Shown in pieces: positions 10,041-22,740 of a stretch of DNA of 64,000 nucleotides (position 1 is its first letter; the number at the start of each line of letters is the position of its first letter). The notes under the pieces are model-generated. The model had not been told where the DNA came from. It did not search any database and saw nothing but the letters and a program-made list of their open reading frames with translations. The position numbers and the translations under genes were made by a program. The DNA lies in contig JAKCWG010000239.1 of assembly GCA_021464415.1 (NCBI GenBank), forward strand, positions 1 through 64,000, written 5' to 3'. Source of the stretch: Lonicera japonica. Its lineage: Eukaryota; Streptophyta; Magnoliopsida; Dipsacales; Caprifoliaceae.

Positions 10041-11984
10041 TATCTCCTTTCCCCCTATTTACGTAATTTGTAATTCTTGAATAGCGTCATTTTACTCTTG
10101 AAGTGAATCATGGTAAAATTAGGAATATAAATAAAGGTACTACCTTTCCAAAAAATACATTGATTGCAGTTTCTGCACGTGTTTCCCCTCACGCTACCTG
10201 GAATGGGTTTTGTTGGATTGTAATAAGCATAAAATTGCAGGACCCTAATTAAAGGACAAAGATATAACAAATACCAAGCACACAATTTTTACTTCCTAGC
10301 AACTTGGAACTATTATGACTACCCGACAAATGCAAATTGCAAAGTAGGTGGTGGTAACTTCGACCTGAGATTCCTGAAGGCCAGAAGCCGATCCTTCACT
10401 GGTGATGTGAAGGAATTTCGCTCTACCAACACACGTCGATATTCAGTGCAAAGTCTCTTCGGTGAACAAATATCTACATTTTAACCTGGAAAACCGAACT
10501 ATGTAGGTTACCAATGCTACCACTTGCTAATATAGAAATAAAACCAAACCATTCAACCTGCTTCTATTCATTAATATCACAAGAAACTAAAATGTCAGAT
10601 ACCATCCAGCCTATAAGACAAGTTTTTCGAATGATTTCAAGTCAGAGATGGCTCCTATAAGTCTCCAAGTAATACCCTCAGGGACATACTCAGCAAAAAA
10701 TTCAGCTTTCTAGGTATCATTGACTAATGCGTTTCTACCTATAACGAAAGATTTGAGTCTAAAATAAAGACGACGCTGAAATATGCAAAGAAGTGAAAGA
10801 CTATCTAGGAACATAGGGAGCTTAAGAAGATTCCAATGTGTATGAGTTTTTCGGCAATGAAGCGTTCAAAGGGTAAGAGTTTGGCTAGATAAGGAGATTA
10901 AAAGTGAAAATAAGAAATTGGAAGGTAGCTTATATAGCTTTCCTTTTCTCTATCTAACCGGCAGTTGTGGCATCAGGAATTGGCGTATAATGATGGAAAA
11001 CATTTAATAGGAAAGACCCATGTAGTAAGCCAGCCCATTTTTGAGCACACGTCTAGCTAATAGAGATGCTGATAGCTAGCCTAGTACAAAGCTATAGCTA
11101 GCTAATGGGTATCTGCCTTCTCAAGGAACCTACAGCCATTTGAAATTCTTCGATCAGTGGATAACTACAATTCCTATATCACCAGACGTTGGATATTAAT
11201 TTGTCGAGCAGATTGTTTATTACTTCTTCAGGCTGAGCATCTAACCCCAGCAAGTGAGCCGAAATCACATGCTCAGGTGTCAGTTGTGGGAGATAAAAAT
11301 TACATATGGGCTTTTGATCAGGCCCACCTCGGGAAGTCCATATTATGATCGGCCTATAGTCCAGAATCCTTAGGTCCATCTCCATTATAGGAAGGAAACT
11401 GTCCAGTTGACTAAGATATTTTCATATAACAACCAATCACTATTATGTTACCATAGTTAGCCGACCAATGTGTGAAAACTCAATGATGACCGACCAATCC
11501 TGATCGGCTAACAAGCAAGGGAAAGTTGAACTGGAGGATAAATAATTAGAAATAACTACTTATGCAAGTGTCAACAGGGTTAGGGATAGATGTTATCTTG
11601 TAGTAGTGCTCAAATTTATCCTTTATAATTTATTTCATATCCACAAACCTTAATGTAACCTTATCCTATACGTATAAATAGGAAGGAAAAACCCACAACG
11701 ATTTAATTAATTTTCTTTTCTCAACACTCACTTTCTTCCTCTAGAAAAACACTAATCACTTTTTAATTATATTATCTTTTTGAGTTGATAAGCCAATATA
11801 TACAACACACACTCCCACACTCCCTAGGGAGGATATGTATTGCTGGATTGGGAAGTAAAGCCACTGGAGGAACCTATCCTTAAAGAAATATGGTATTCCT
11901 TTTGCTTTGGGTCTACTGTTTTATTGCTAGGTAATATTGTTCATATTCATTTTCTGGTTGCCAATCAATCTTATTGAGTTGATC
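10041..11984. other. Intergenic, upstream of F-box pseudogene; partly duplicated at 38.3-39.5 kb
   Basis: No convincing gene. From about 11550 to 11984 the sequence parallels 38335-38520 and 39280-39470 (CGTATAAATAGGAAGGAAAA, GATAAGCCAATATATACAAC, GGAGGAACCTATCCTTAAA). It could be an old LTR, since it has a TATA-like TATAAATAG. The rest shows only short open frames without family features. Confidence 0.45.
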
Positions 11985-11989
11985 ATCTT

Positions 11990-12129
11990 TGTTAAATAGT
12001 GTGTATAGATATATATTAGGTGTACATTCCTAAGTTAAATAGTTTCCTAGTTTAATAGCGATTCCTCTTGTATAAATAGAAGCTCTCATTATTCTAAATA
12101 ATATAACAATTTCTCATTATTCTCTCAGA
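11990..12129 (+). repeat. Copia-1 left LTR
   Basis: 140 bp, starting TGTTAAATAG and ending TCAGA where the right copy has TCACA, so the terminal CA is mutated. It contains TATAAATAGAAG. The PBS follows at 12130. Confidence 0.9.
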
Positions 12130-12599
12130 TGGTATCAGAGCTATTAGTGAGAAAAACCCTATTACAATCTCTATTTGCTGTGTTTTTCGTTCTAGCGTCA
12201 TCCCACAAAACCCTAGCCCCCAACAACCAAGGAGTCGTCCAAAACCCTAGTTGTTTCGCGTGTATCCTACCTCTTTCACATCACACCACCTACACAGAGG
12301 TGGTCGGAATTCCCAGACGAGTCCACGCCAGAAAAATCACCGAAAAATTCCTCCCCACGCGCTCCCAAGCGCCACTGCCGTCCTACACGTGAGATCCACG
12401 CGCCACTGCTTCTAGACGCCCGTGTAGGCGCGTGAACAGTCATTTTTTGTCCGAAATTTCCAGATCCCCTTTTTGGCTTGGACCTACTATTTTTTAGTAT
12501 TTTCCTAGTATTTTTTAGCCTTTAACATCTTACTTGTGTTCATTCTTAATGAATAATCCTAATAATATGTTGTATAGCAAATTTTTCTTAAGTTTTGCG

Positions 12600-13344
12600 A
12601 TGACTCCTATCATATGTTCTGAAAAATTGAAGGGCCCCAGTAATTATATGTCATGGTCTGCATCTGTTGAATTGTGGTTTATGGGCCAGGGTTATGAAGA
12701 ACACTTAGTAAAACGTGTTATCGATATTGTTGAAAAAGAACAGTCACAATGTAAACAAATTGATGCATTTTTATGCAATGTTCTATGGCAATCTATTGAT
12801 TAAAGTCTTGTTGCCCAATACCGACCTTATCGCACTTGTTATGAGGTGTGGCAAAAGGCTAAAAAACTTTATTCAAATGACATAAATCTTCTTTATACTG
12901 TTGTTTCTCACATGAAGACGATTAAGAAATAGGATCATGATATGCAAGAATACCTAGGTCAAATCGAGACTCTTTGACAGGAATTTAATGATTTAATGCC
13001 CCTCTCAACTGATGTTACGCAACAAGAAGTAGATCGTGGAAAGTTTTTTATGGTTCTTGCACTAGCAGGGTTGCCTACTGAACTTGATTCAGTTCGCAAT
13101 CAAATTCTGGCGAATCCTGGAGTTCCTACTATGGATATGATCTTTGAGCAGTTGATTCGTATTTCTGCACCTCTAAGCATCCCAAGCAATTCTACCACTT
13201 CCATTAATTCTGCTATACTTGCCTCTCAAGTGACTCATCGACTGGATGGTAAAGGCGGGCAGCGAGGTCGAACTCGCCCTAAATGTACTTATTGCAATAA
13301 TCAGGGCCATACAGTAGATCGTTGCTATAAGCTTCATGGTTATC
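12600..13344 (+). pseudogene. Copia-1 gag remnant
   Basis: The reading starts near the ATG at 12600 (MTPIICSEKLKGPSNYMSW), the typical opening of a copia gag. It continues through VWQKAKKLYS and AGLPTELDSVRNQIL to a CCHC knuckle (CTYCNNQGHTVDRCYKLHGY, 13284-13343). Stop codons at about 12801, 12931 and 12976 interrupt it. Gag would form the virus-like particle that packages element RNA; this copy cannot make a full protein. Confidence 0.85.
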
Positions 13345-13350
13345 CGCCTA

Positions 13351-14644
13351 TGGTTGCCAAAATGGCCTTTGTTTGCTTATTTCTCTCTATGGTAGCCATT
13401 CATAACTGGCCTCTCTATCAGTTAGATATCAAGAATGCTTTTCTTCATGGTGAATTGCAAGTAGAAGTTTATACGGAGCAACCTCCTGGGTTTGTTGCTC
13501 AAGGGGAGTCTAGATCTCGATTGGTGTGTCATCTCCGACGTTCTCTCTATGGACTTAAACAGTCCCCCCGAGCTTGGTTTGGGTGATTTAGTTCGGTTGT
13601 TCAACAATTTGGAATGACCCGAAGTGAGTCTGATCATTCAGTGTTTTACCGCCACTCACCTTCCGACCGATGCATTTATTTGGTTGTGTATGTGGATGAC
13701 ATTGTGATTACCGAAAATGACCAGAAGGGTATACAGAAACTCAAGCAACATCTATTCCAACACTTTCAGACAAAAGATTTGGGCAAACTCAAGTACTTTT
13801 TGGGAATAGAAGTTGCTCAATCCCAACATGGCTTTTTCATCTCCCAAAGAAAGTATGCCCTGGATATCTTAGAAGAAACAGGCATGTCCAGCTGCAAACC
13901 TGTCGAGACTCCGATGGATCCGAATGCTAAGCTTCTACCTAATCAGGGGGAGCCTTTACCAGACCCGAGTAAATACAAGATACTTATTGGTAAACTTAAC
14001 TACTTCACGGTAACACGTCCTGATATTGCGTTTTCGATGAGTGTTCTCATTCAGTTTTTAAGTACTCCATCTAATAGCCATTGGATGCAACTATTCGTAT
14101 TCTAAAGTACATTAAGAGAGAGCCAGGCAAAGGCCTGTTATATGAAAACAAGGGGCATACTCAGGTGATTGGCTATTCAGATGCAGATTGGGCAGGCTGT
14201 CCGTCCGATAGACGCTCAACCACTGGATATTGCATTTTTGTTGGGGGTAATCTCGTGACTTGGAAGAGTAAAAAACAATCCGTTGTCGCTTTGTCCACTG
14301 CTGAAGCAGAATATCGAGCCATTGCTAAAGCTACATGTGAGCTTATATGGCTGAAACAATTACTCCAGGAGCTAAAATTTATGGAGGTTCAGCAGATGAA
14401 GTTAATATGTGATAATCAAACAGCTCTCCATATTGCCTCTAATCCCGTATTTCATGAGAGGACCAAGTATATTGAGATTGATTGCTACTTTATTCGAGAG
14501 AAGATTCTTTCAGGGGACATTACTACCGGATATGTCAAGTCAAATGACCAACTAGCAGATATATTTACAAAGTCTCTCGGGGGTACTCGCATCAATTATA
14601 TTTGTAACAAGTTAGGAACATACAATCTGTACGCTCCAGCTTGA
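13351..14644 (+). pseudogene. Copia-1 reverse transcriptase and RNase H remnant
   Basis: Reverse transcriptase begins abruptly within its fold (LYQLDIKNAFLHGEL), continues through RSLYGLKQSPRAW, meets a stop near 13585, and keeps the catalytic YVDD (VVYVDDIVI). A frameshift near 14100 leads to RNase H (DADWAGCPSDRRSTTGYC, ALSTAEAEYRA), ending TGA at 14642-14644. Upstream RT, integrase and protease are deleted, so any mobility would need proteins supplied by another element. Confidence 0.9.
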
Positions 14645-14651
14645 GGGAGAG

Positions 14652-14791
14652 TGTTAAATAGTGTGTATAGATATATATTAGGTGTACATTCCTAAGTTAA
14701 ATAGTTTCCTAGTTTAATAGCGATTCCTCTTGTATAAATAGAAGCTCTCATTATTGTAAATAATATAACAATTTCTCATTATTCTGTCACA
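14652..14791 (+). repeat. Copia-1 right LTR
   Basis: 140 bp with three differences from the left LTR. It ends CACA immediately before the ATCTT duplication. The near-identity implies a recent insertion, after the segmental duplication that supplies its empty site. Confidence 0.9.
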
Positions 14792-14796
14792 ATCTT

Positions 14797-15290
14797 CAAA
14801 CCAAGCCTGGTTAACTTTTAGTCACCCAACGTAAAGAATGTTATTTGGACAATTATCTTCTTATTTAAAAAAAATGGAAAAATATTTTACATCTTTAAAG
14901 ATTAAGCTTAAGTGTTAAAAAGGGAGGAAAGTCACTTAATTTTTAAGAAGAAAATTAAGACTTTAGATCTAAATTTTTAAAGCTATTACATATATTTTAG
15001 AACCTCTAAAATCTAAATAAACTACCATTCAAACTTTGAAAGAAGCGTAAACAAATAGCACCTAAGGGTATAATCAACACAAAATTGAGTCAAAAGACTA
15101 AATGGAAAAATGAGACATAATTTGAGAGTGTTAATAGTAATTTATTCCAAGTGATCCCTTTGGACCTTTAAGCTAAACATGTTCCCTTTGAATAAGTAAA
15201 AGCTGTATTGTTTATTGATTCATTAGTAAATTTTCAACTCTTCCCCCATGAAAACGAATATCCGATCATCTCATCCTTCCCTCTTTTTTT
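14797..15290 (+). promoter_or_regulatory. Orphan NLP promoter block
   Basis: It matches the upstream region of NLP gene 3 (about 39495-39960), including TTAACTTTTAGTCACCCAAC, GTGATCCCTTTGGACCTTTA and CCCTTTGAATAAGTAAAAG. No NLP exon follows. The sequence passes into a block resembling NLP downstream flank (about 15420 onward). Confidence 0.65.
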
Positions 15291-18200
15291 TTTTTTGAAA
15301 GCAAACATCCCAAATTAACATAAATCATTCGAAATAGTACGGAGAAGCCAACCCCTTTTCTAGGGATTAGAAATCCCTTGAACAAGTTTAACAGTCAAAA
15401 TCACATGAATAGAGATGCTACCAGCCAATTTTATTTGTCACAGCTAAACCAAAATCAATCTGAGCTTTGACAAGAGACCATATAGTCTTTGTCAAATAGC
15501 TTTTGGGAATATAATCCAAGTATTCAAGGTATCCTTAATCACACTAATAGCTAACTCATCGTCCCTCTCTCCCAAATTAATTGTCCCATTTTCTGTATTG
15601 GGATGTCAAAAATTAATAGTCATGTTTCTTTTTCGGGATATAATCAATGAACCAAATTTCAAAATCGAAAGTAAGTTATATTCTTGACCATTGATTAGGT
15701 TGAAATTAGCGTTTCGCCAAAAAGAACCACAATCAAAGTGGGACTATTAGATTGGTAGTAAAGTGGAAGAGTCGGTCTCCCTACAAAAACTAAATGTGGG
15801 ACGTTAACAACAAATGAAGTAGCAATTTTAGTACACTACTGGTAAAATGTTTAAGGCAGGCAAACTAGACTCTTCCAAAGGGCGCATATGGGAGAGTTTT
15901 CAATCATTGCCATATGGCAAGTAAAAAGTAAAAACATTGTATTTCAGAATACTAGATACATAAAAAAAATCACGTTTGATACTTCAAATGAAAACAGTAA
16001 TCAATAGACATACTTTATGAAACTAATCTAGCAATGGTAGGTATAATTTGTTTACGGTATGTTAAAAAATTATGTTTGTCTGGGAGATGAGAACTTTTTT
16101 CTCCCAATAAGAGAGAATATAGGTTATAATAAAGTTTTTCAGAAAGGATGTTTTAGTCTCTCCTTAGTGAGAGAGCAAGTCCTCTCTCGTAGGGGTATTG
16201 TTTGAATAGCACAATGGAGCACAAATATGTGCTATTAGATGTAGATCTAACTCAAGGCCTTGAAAACCGGCAATTACTCATTTGATTATTATTTATTTAT
16301 TTTAATTTTCAGTGCTTCATTTGTATTGGTTTTGTCTGGTTGTCATTTTTATTAGTGTGTTCTTTATTGATATCTATCTTTGATATCCCTCTGTTCGTTG
16401 GAGGTTTTACCTTGAGTTTTTGTAAGCCTATCAGTGTGGCTAGCATTTTTACAACCTTAGAAAAACTGTTCAAGGAGCACTCGTCTTTGTTGAAGTGATT
16501 TCTGATTATTAATGAAGTTTTTAGCTTTAATCTCGATGCGTTTAGGCCCTCCTTTGTATCAATTAATTTCATGTCAAAAAATGCTCCAACTCCTAATTTT
16601 GTCAACAGTCATGCTCTATAAGACAGGCAGTGTCGTGTATTTGTTACACACATATATGCTATGTAAGATATGTTGATAATATCATGTTAATTTCTGCTTC
16701 ATTACTGTGCAGCTTTGGATTTTTGTCACATTTAGTTCTGTTTGTTAGCTTATTCAGATTGATCGAAACCAACAAGTGTTAGAATTTTATTGGTTATTTT
16801 AAAATTTACACGAGACATTATTAAAGTACTATTGGAGCATATTTTTTTTAATATTCAATTTTTTTGTAAAAGTGAGTTGCACATGTAATTTACAAATCAA
16901 TTTTTACACTACCATTGGAGATACTATTACACATAGGATTTTACACAAAAAACCATTAGATATGCTCTAAGGTTTTAATTTTAAGTGGTGAATGACCCAA
17001 TTAACCTTGGGTATATTGGATATTTACAGAATTACTAATAAGTCTACTAAATGGATGAGAAATTTCTTTTCAATGTTTACAAGAAACCAGTAAGTTATTT
17101 TTATTTAGTACTTTACTCCTTAAACCGAAAAATCTCATTAAACCTATTTTAATGTTTATAAACTTTATATTAATTACTTCTTATATTTTTTAATATAAAA
17201 TGGTTCACACAAAAAGCTTGTGCCTTGCCGCATTGAAGCCTGCGCTTCACCTTTGAACAACCAACCGCCTAGGCTTATACCTTCGCCTTTTAAAACATTG
17301 ATCCAAACAGACTGAAGTCTCCCTTTAATTACAAATAATGAAAACCCACCTCGATAGTTCGGTTAGTAACACTGCTCGATCATAAATATAATAAACTCCT
17401 TGGGGAATGTCAATATATATATCCCCAATATACTAATTATAAAAATGTGAATGGGATAAGTTGATTTACATTAAAAATGTTTTACACTTGCATCAATTGG
17501 TTAGGATTATTTATTTTGTACTAATAATTAAAAAAAAAAAACGTAGATCCCAATTGTAATTGAAGTCTTAATATTTTCATAATCAAATCAAAATTGGTAC
17601 GTAGATCTCATAATCCCAATTGTTATTGGAGTCTTCATACTCAATTCTAATTGGGGTATTATTGGCCAAATCATACTTCTAAATTCTAATAGAATCCTCA
17701 CTAACATCTTATATATATATAGATAATTAAAGTCATTATTCTGCACTAAAACGAAAAAAATGCGAATCTTCCTTCCAATATATATTTTTTACCAATCACT
17801 CAAACTTTTTATTATTATTTGGAAGGGAAATTACACCTCATAAGAGAATCGAATAGCATATACGATTCTTTCTTTATCTTTGTTGCGTTTTCTTTATTTC
17901 GATAATTGTCAACAATTTTATATGCCAAATTTAGGGAGTTTTTAAATAAACTCACGAAATTAGTCTTCTAACTCCAGTAAGTGAATACTTTCTCACCCTA
18001 CTTATTTTTCAAAAAGACTTTCAATTCATCCTAGTGGTGAGATGAGTTTATTGATTACAGGACGTTACTTTCCGTTGTCGCTAAAACAAAAACATGAAAA
18101 TCTTATATAAACCCGCATAAATATTCTTTTCACATACTAAAAGAAAACTTGCACTTCACCCAATCATATTTTTTATCAAAAATATTCAACCCACTCCATA

Positions 18201-18832
18201 TGTTTTATAAACACTAACAACATACCCCCTCTTTTTTATTCGTCAAACAATAATTTTTTTTTTCATTGCATATCCACAAAATTCATTATTGACCTCACAA
18301 TTTTTTTTATGAACTCATGGTTCACCAACAATTGAAATATCCCCCTAAACCTTTAAATGTATCGCTTATTCATATTTTACAAAAGTACTTTACTTTTCCT
18401 AGCTAGTTTACTAATCATTATAAAATTACACAATTAAATTTGAGCGACATAACAAAAATAATATAACTTGTATATTGTATAAATAAGTATCAAATACAAG
18501 TCATAACAATTCACTTTTTGCTATGAAAGTAGTTCATAAAAATATCTCTTCAATTTATTTTAGGCAAAAAATGAGATTTGATCACTAGCATGGCGTATTC
18601 TAATTATTAAACTTGTTTTTTTGTATCGTATATATCATTAAGTAAAATTTAATACAAAGCATCTATCCATTAAATTTCAATCCTTAATATTGAATCAAAG
18701 TAATACAATATAACTAATTCAATGATCATTTGGGTAATCATTATTCAATTAACAAAAAGATGTAATCAATGTAACTGAATAACAATAAAAAAATATTTTA
18801 AATCCATAAATCTAAAAATATACTCGTAATTA
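15291..18832. other. No gene; 15420-17450 is a relic of an NLP downstream flank
   Basis: Blocks at about 15440-15480 and 15830-15990 match 29850-29885 and 29920-30060 after gene 2 (AATCAATCTGAGCTTTG, CTGGTAAAATGTT). The block at about 17310-17430 matches 30490-30610 (CGATCATAA, TATATATCCCCAATAT). The remainder is AT-rich and shows no coding support on either strand. Confidence 0.55.
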
Positions 18833-18841
18833 TTGTAAAAA

Positions 18842-19784
18842 GGCTAAATGACCAATAAGCACAATGTACTCTACCACATTTTTCACTTATGCCAACAAAC
18901 TCCATTTTTCATCGAAAGTACCAGTGAACTTTTTCAAATTTTTTCACTTAGGTCCAAAACGTAACTTCCGTTAACTTCCTCTAACAAAAATGTGATGTGG
19001 CAGCTAACGTAGCATTTTATCTGACGTGGCTGCTGAGTTGATCAATAAGCACAATGTACTTTACCACATTTTTCACTTATGCTAACGAACTTCATTTTTT
19101 TTGGCCACCTTCATTAATTCCAGCCATCACCACCATTTTCTCCGGCCATCTCCATTTTTTCTTGTTTTCTTCTTTAATCATCACCATAGCTCCACATTTT
19201 CATCATCTTCACTATAGCTCCATTTTTTCACATCAATTAATCCGGCCATCTCCACCATTGATTCCAGCCACCTCCATTGATGAAGATAGAGAATGATTCT
19301 GGCCTTCCCTTTCCACCTCCATTAATTCCGGCCATCACCATTAATGAAGAGAAAGAATGATTAGGCCAACTCCCTTTTCACCTCCTTTAATTCCGGCCAT
19401 CACCGCCATTGATTCCGGTGACCTCCATTGATTTTGGAAAACAACACCAAGCTGTCGAAAAACCATCACTGGGGTCAACTCTTCCTTTCTCAACCATTGG
19501 CATACTATTTAATGAAGAAAGAGAATGGATTGGGAAGAAGAAAAAGAAGAAGAATGATGAGAGAGAGAGAGAGAGAGAGAAAATTTACAACTCAGCGCCA
19601 CGTCAGATAAACTTCCACATCAGTTGCCACGTCACACTTCTGTTAGAGAAATTTAACGGAAGTTACGTTTTGAACCTAAGTGAAAAAATTGAAAAAGTTC
19701 ATTGGTAATTTTGATAGAAAATGGAATTCGTTAGCATAAGTGAAAAATGTGGTAAAATACATTGTGCTTATTGGTCATTTAGCC
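18842..19784. mobile_element. Non-autonomous MULE with long terminal inverted repeats
   Basis: A 943-bp element with a 9-bp target duplication, TTGTAAAAA (18833-18841, 19785-19793). The ends start GGCTAAATGACCAATAAGCA and its complement. The inverted repeats extend for roughly 170-200 bp (through AACGTAACTTCCGTTAA) with scattered mismatches. Part of the left repeat is duplicated internally (19039-19100). The middle is rich in TCCGGCCATC-type short repeats, and there is no transposase. Confidence 0.9.
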
Positions 19785-19793
19785 TTGTAAAAA

Positions 19794-20868
19794 TAACCTT
19801 AAGTTATATCCCAAGAATTGCTTCTCTTAATTAGAGTTGTAATATATATATATATATATATACACACAAGATATTACCTGTGCCGAATGGCATAGTAACA
19901 TAAAAAATATTAACAATTAGAAAATAGTGAGATTAAAAAAAAACCCAAAATATACAATTTTATAATGCTAAGAGAAAAGAAAAAAATGACAACCGACATA
20001 ACAGTCAAGTATAGGAGGGGCGAAAGGGTTTGCTAAAGTCAAAATCTAGATACCAAAAGTAATATACTTTTAAAAGAAATATATTTAATTTGGAACCTGT
20101 TTTACCACCTCATTAAAGTCAAGTTGGACCATTTTTTCATCCATAATCATTCACCAATATATACAAAAATAAATATTCGAAAAAAATTATTATACAATAT
20201 TATTATTACAATAACGTTATATATTTCTAAAATTTTAATTGTAAATAGATGGTACCGCTGATACTAATATTAGTTTGCGAAAATAACGTGCATTAAAAAA
20301 ATAAGTTTGTAAAAGATTAAAAAAAAAAATTAGAAAAGAAAAAGTTGGGTCATTTGCCATCCCTAACCATTCACCATATATGTAATGACATTATATATTT
20401 CAAAAAATTTAATTGTAAACAGATGGTATCGTTGGTAGTAACATTGGTTTACAAAAGTAATATGCTTTTAAAAAAAATATATTTAAGTTTGTAAATGATT
20501 AAATAAAAAGTGGGTTACACTAGCTTTTCTTAACAAATTTTCTTTTACACATAAGTTTATAGTCATAATGGATCTTAATTTATAAGTATGGATAAATAGA
20601 TTTCAAATATGCAAATTTTAACAATTTCTAGATTTGTATTTAAAATTAATGTATTTAAAATTTTAAAAAAGAGAAGTTAATGAGAGAAAAATGAGAGAGA
20701 GATAGAATTGTTGACTTTTTTTATTTGATGTTTTGAAAACACGTCTAATAACCCAAAATTTATCTTGTTTATTGTAACAAAATTAGGGTATACCTGTGCC
20801 GGACGGCATGATGAAATGAAAAAAATAAAAATAAAACTAATAATGGAAAAAAATGTGTTAGAAATTAT
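19794..20868. other. AT-rich DNA with Helitron-end relics
   Basis: No gene. At 20783-20815 the - strand reads TGCCGTCCGGCA followed by CTAA at the edge, a Helitron-like 3' terminus; its 5' partner was not found. A similar hairpin (TGCCGAATGGCA) lies at about 19879. Two diverged copies of a ~150-bp block (around 20215-20330 and 20385-20500) are tandemly related. Confidence 0.4.
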
Positions 20869-22740
20869 GTAATACCCCGTGTTCCATTTTCCGTGTTGAG
20901 CTTCTCTTAAGCACGGATATGGCTTAATCTTCGTTAGAGCACGAGCATTGGGTTCCGAGCCTTCATACTCGACCTGATACTTTTAGCATATCAAGGTAGA
21001 CATATTAAGTTTGAGGGAACAATCGTTACGTTATTCGAATGGTTCGGGTTGAAATCGAGGTGTAAATCGCGTATTTCAACTTTTCGTGATTCGTCGATTT
21101 TTGGCCAACTTTGAGAGGTCATAACTTCTTCATATGATACTCAAATGACTCTCCATTTGCGGCCGTTTCTTCATTTCTTTCTCCTCTACAACTTTCATGT
21201 TTGGGCCAAGTTAAGATTCATTCATTTCGAAGTCCATTTCGGGCTCAAAAAGTCAGTTGCTGCTGTAGTGACTTCTATGATCGATCATAGGAGTGCATGA
21301 TCGATCATGGTCCTCCAGAGGAGTTCCAGAAGGGTTCATGATCGATCATGGGGGAGCCATGATCGATCATGGTTCAGGCCTGGCAAGTTTTTAAGCTTTT
21401 TAAATCCGTTTTTCACCCATTTAACACCCACCACTCCTCATTTTTGAGCTATACACATACACCACACTCTAGAGAGTTCTAGAGAGAGAGAGAGTGGGAG
21501 ATTCTTGAGGTTTCTTGAAAGATCTTCATTCCTACACAAGATTTGAGCCTCAAATCATTTCTTCCTTCACTATTCATCGTCTTCCACCTTCGTCTTTGCC
21601 CGTTGGAGCTTGAAGCAATCTAGGGTTTTGGCGAGACGACGTTCACGCATCATCAACTCCTCGATCTAGCTACTCTAAGGTGGGAACACTAGTACAAAAC
21701 CTCTTTTACAAACCCTTACTTGTTGTATCAGTGATTTGTACTTAAATTGGGGGATTTCTACAAAAACCCTAAGTTGTATCTTCATGGGGATGGGCCAAAT
21801 TAATCTTCGATTGGCGTTAGATATTGATGGGTTCTTGCATCTATTACATATTTTGAGCATTTAATCATCGTTTTCACTCATATACCTAAAGTTTTATGAA
21901 GAACCCATCTCATACGCATATGTTTAACCTATAAGTTAGGGGTTTCAGGATTTACGCATATAGAGTGGTTGATTTAGGGTTATTGATGGTAGGAATACAT
22001 AGATATGCTATTATAAGTGATTTTGGAACACTATCTTTGGATTTAGTATTAAAAACCCATTAAAGCGGGGTGGTGCGTAACAAACATTGTGTCTAGAGCT
22101 TTGTAGAGGCTACGATTAGTGCAAGCGAGGGTATACAAACCCAATACACCTTAGAAATGTTATTACATTGGTTTGTAGGTTATAGATTGTCATGGCTCCA
22201 AGTAAGGTGAGGTTGGGTTGCCAAGAAACTTCCGATTAAACGAGAACCACACTAGTTAAGGCCTAGCTTGACAACGTGGCTTGAGAATTCTCATAAAACG
22301 CTTATGGCCATAATTTGATACATATGACACATAATGAGATGTAATATATTGATAATGAATCAATCGACCAAATAATGGGAATTATTAGTTAAACAATAAT
22401 GTCTTGGATAATTGGATTGATAATAATGATGATGTGATGAATGATGAATGAACGATGATTATAATGATGACGATTGTGTGATTGTATATATATGTTGTTA
22501 GCCATGCGTGTGATAGATTATTTAATGATTGTATATATTGTTGAGTGAGGAATCAATACATTCCTGTTGTTACGATCACATGTATAGGCTAGATATGATG
22601 GATCGAGCACCAGGTAGCTCCCGCGTAGCTCGAAGGCGGGTCGTCTATTTGCCTGGGTAAAATTCCCTAAACCGTGCACGGAAAAAATAAAGTCGGTGAC
22701 TCCGCCGATGGTTGTGGGTGCGCACAAAAAAGAGCCCACT
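20869..22740 (+). repeat. LTR-like non-coding block with palindrome cluster
   Basis: It begins TGTAATACCCCGTGTTCC, like the start of many plant chromovirus LTRs. It has a promoter-like stretch near 21440-21500 and a conserved-looking end (GGTGACTCCGCCGATGG, about 22695). Four copies of ATGATCGATCAT lie at 21267-21371. No pol coding is present, so it may be a solo LTR. I could not find the target duplication, so the ends are approximate. Confidence 0.45.

Larger units (their letters stand above)
11990..14791 (+). mobile_element. Copia-1: internally deleted Ty1-copia retrotransposon
   Basis: 140-bp LTRs (11990-12129, 14652-14791) differ at 3 sites. The 5-bp target duplication is ATCTT (11985-11989, 14792-14796). 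The primer-binding site TGGTATCAGAGC follows the left LTR, and a purine tract (GAGGGAGAG) precedes the right. The empty site is visible in the duplicated segment at about 39475 (CCTCTTCAAA). Inside, gag with premature stops leads to a CCHC zinc knuckle and then directly into reverse transcriptase. Protease and integrase are missing. Confidence 0.95.

Noticed and set aside
19054..19708. Frames of 60-99 codons inside the MULE
   Set aside because: Low complexity, not related to transposase, and one runs through a GA microsatellite.
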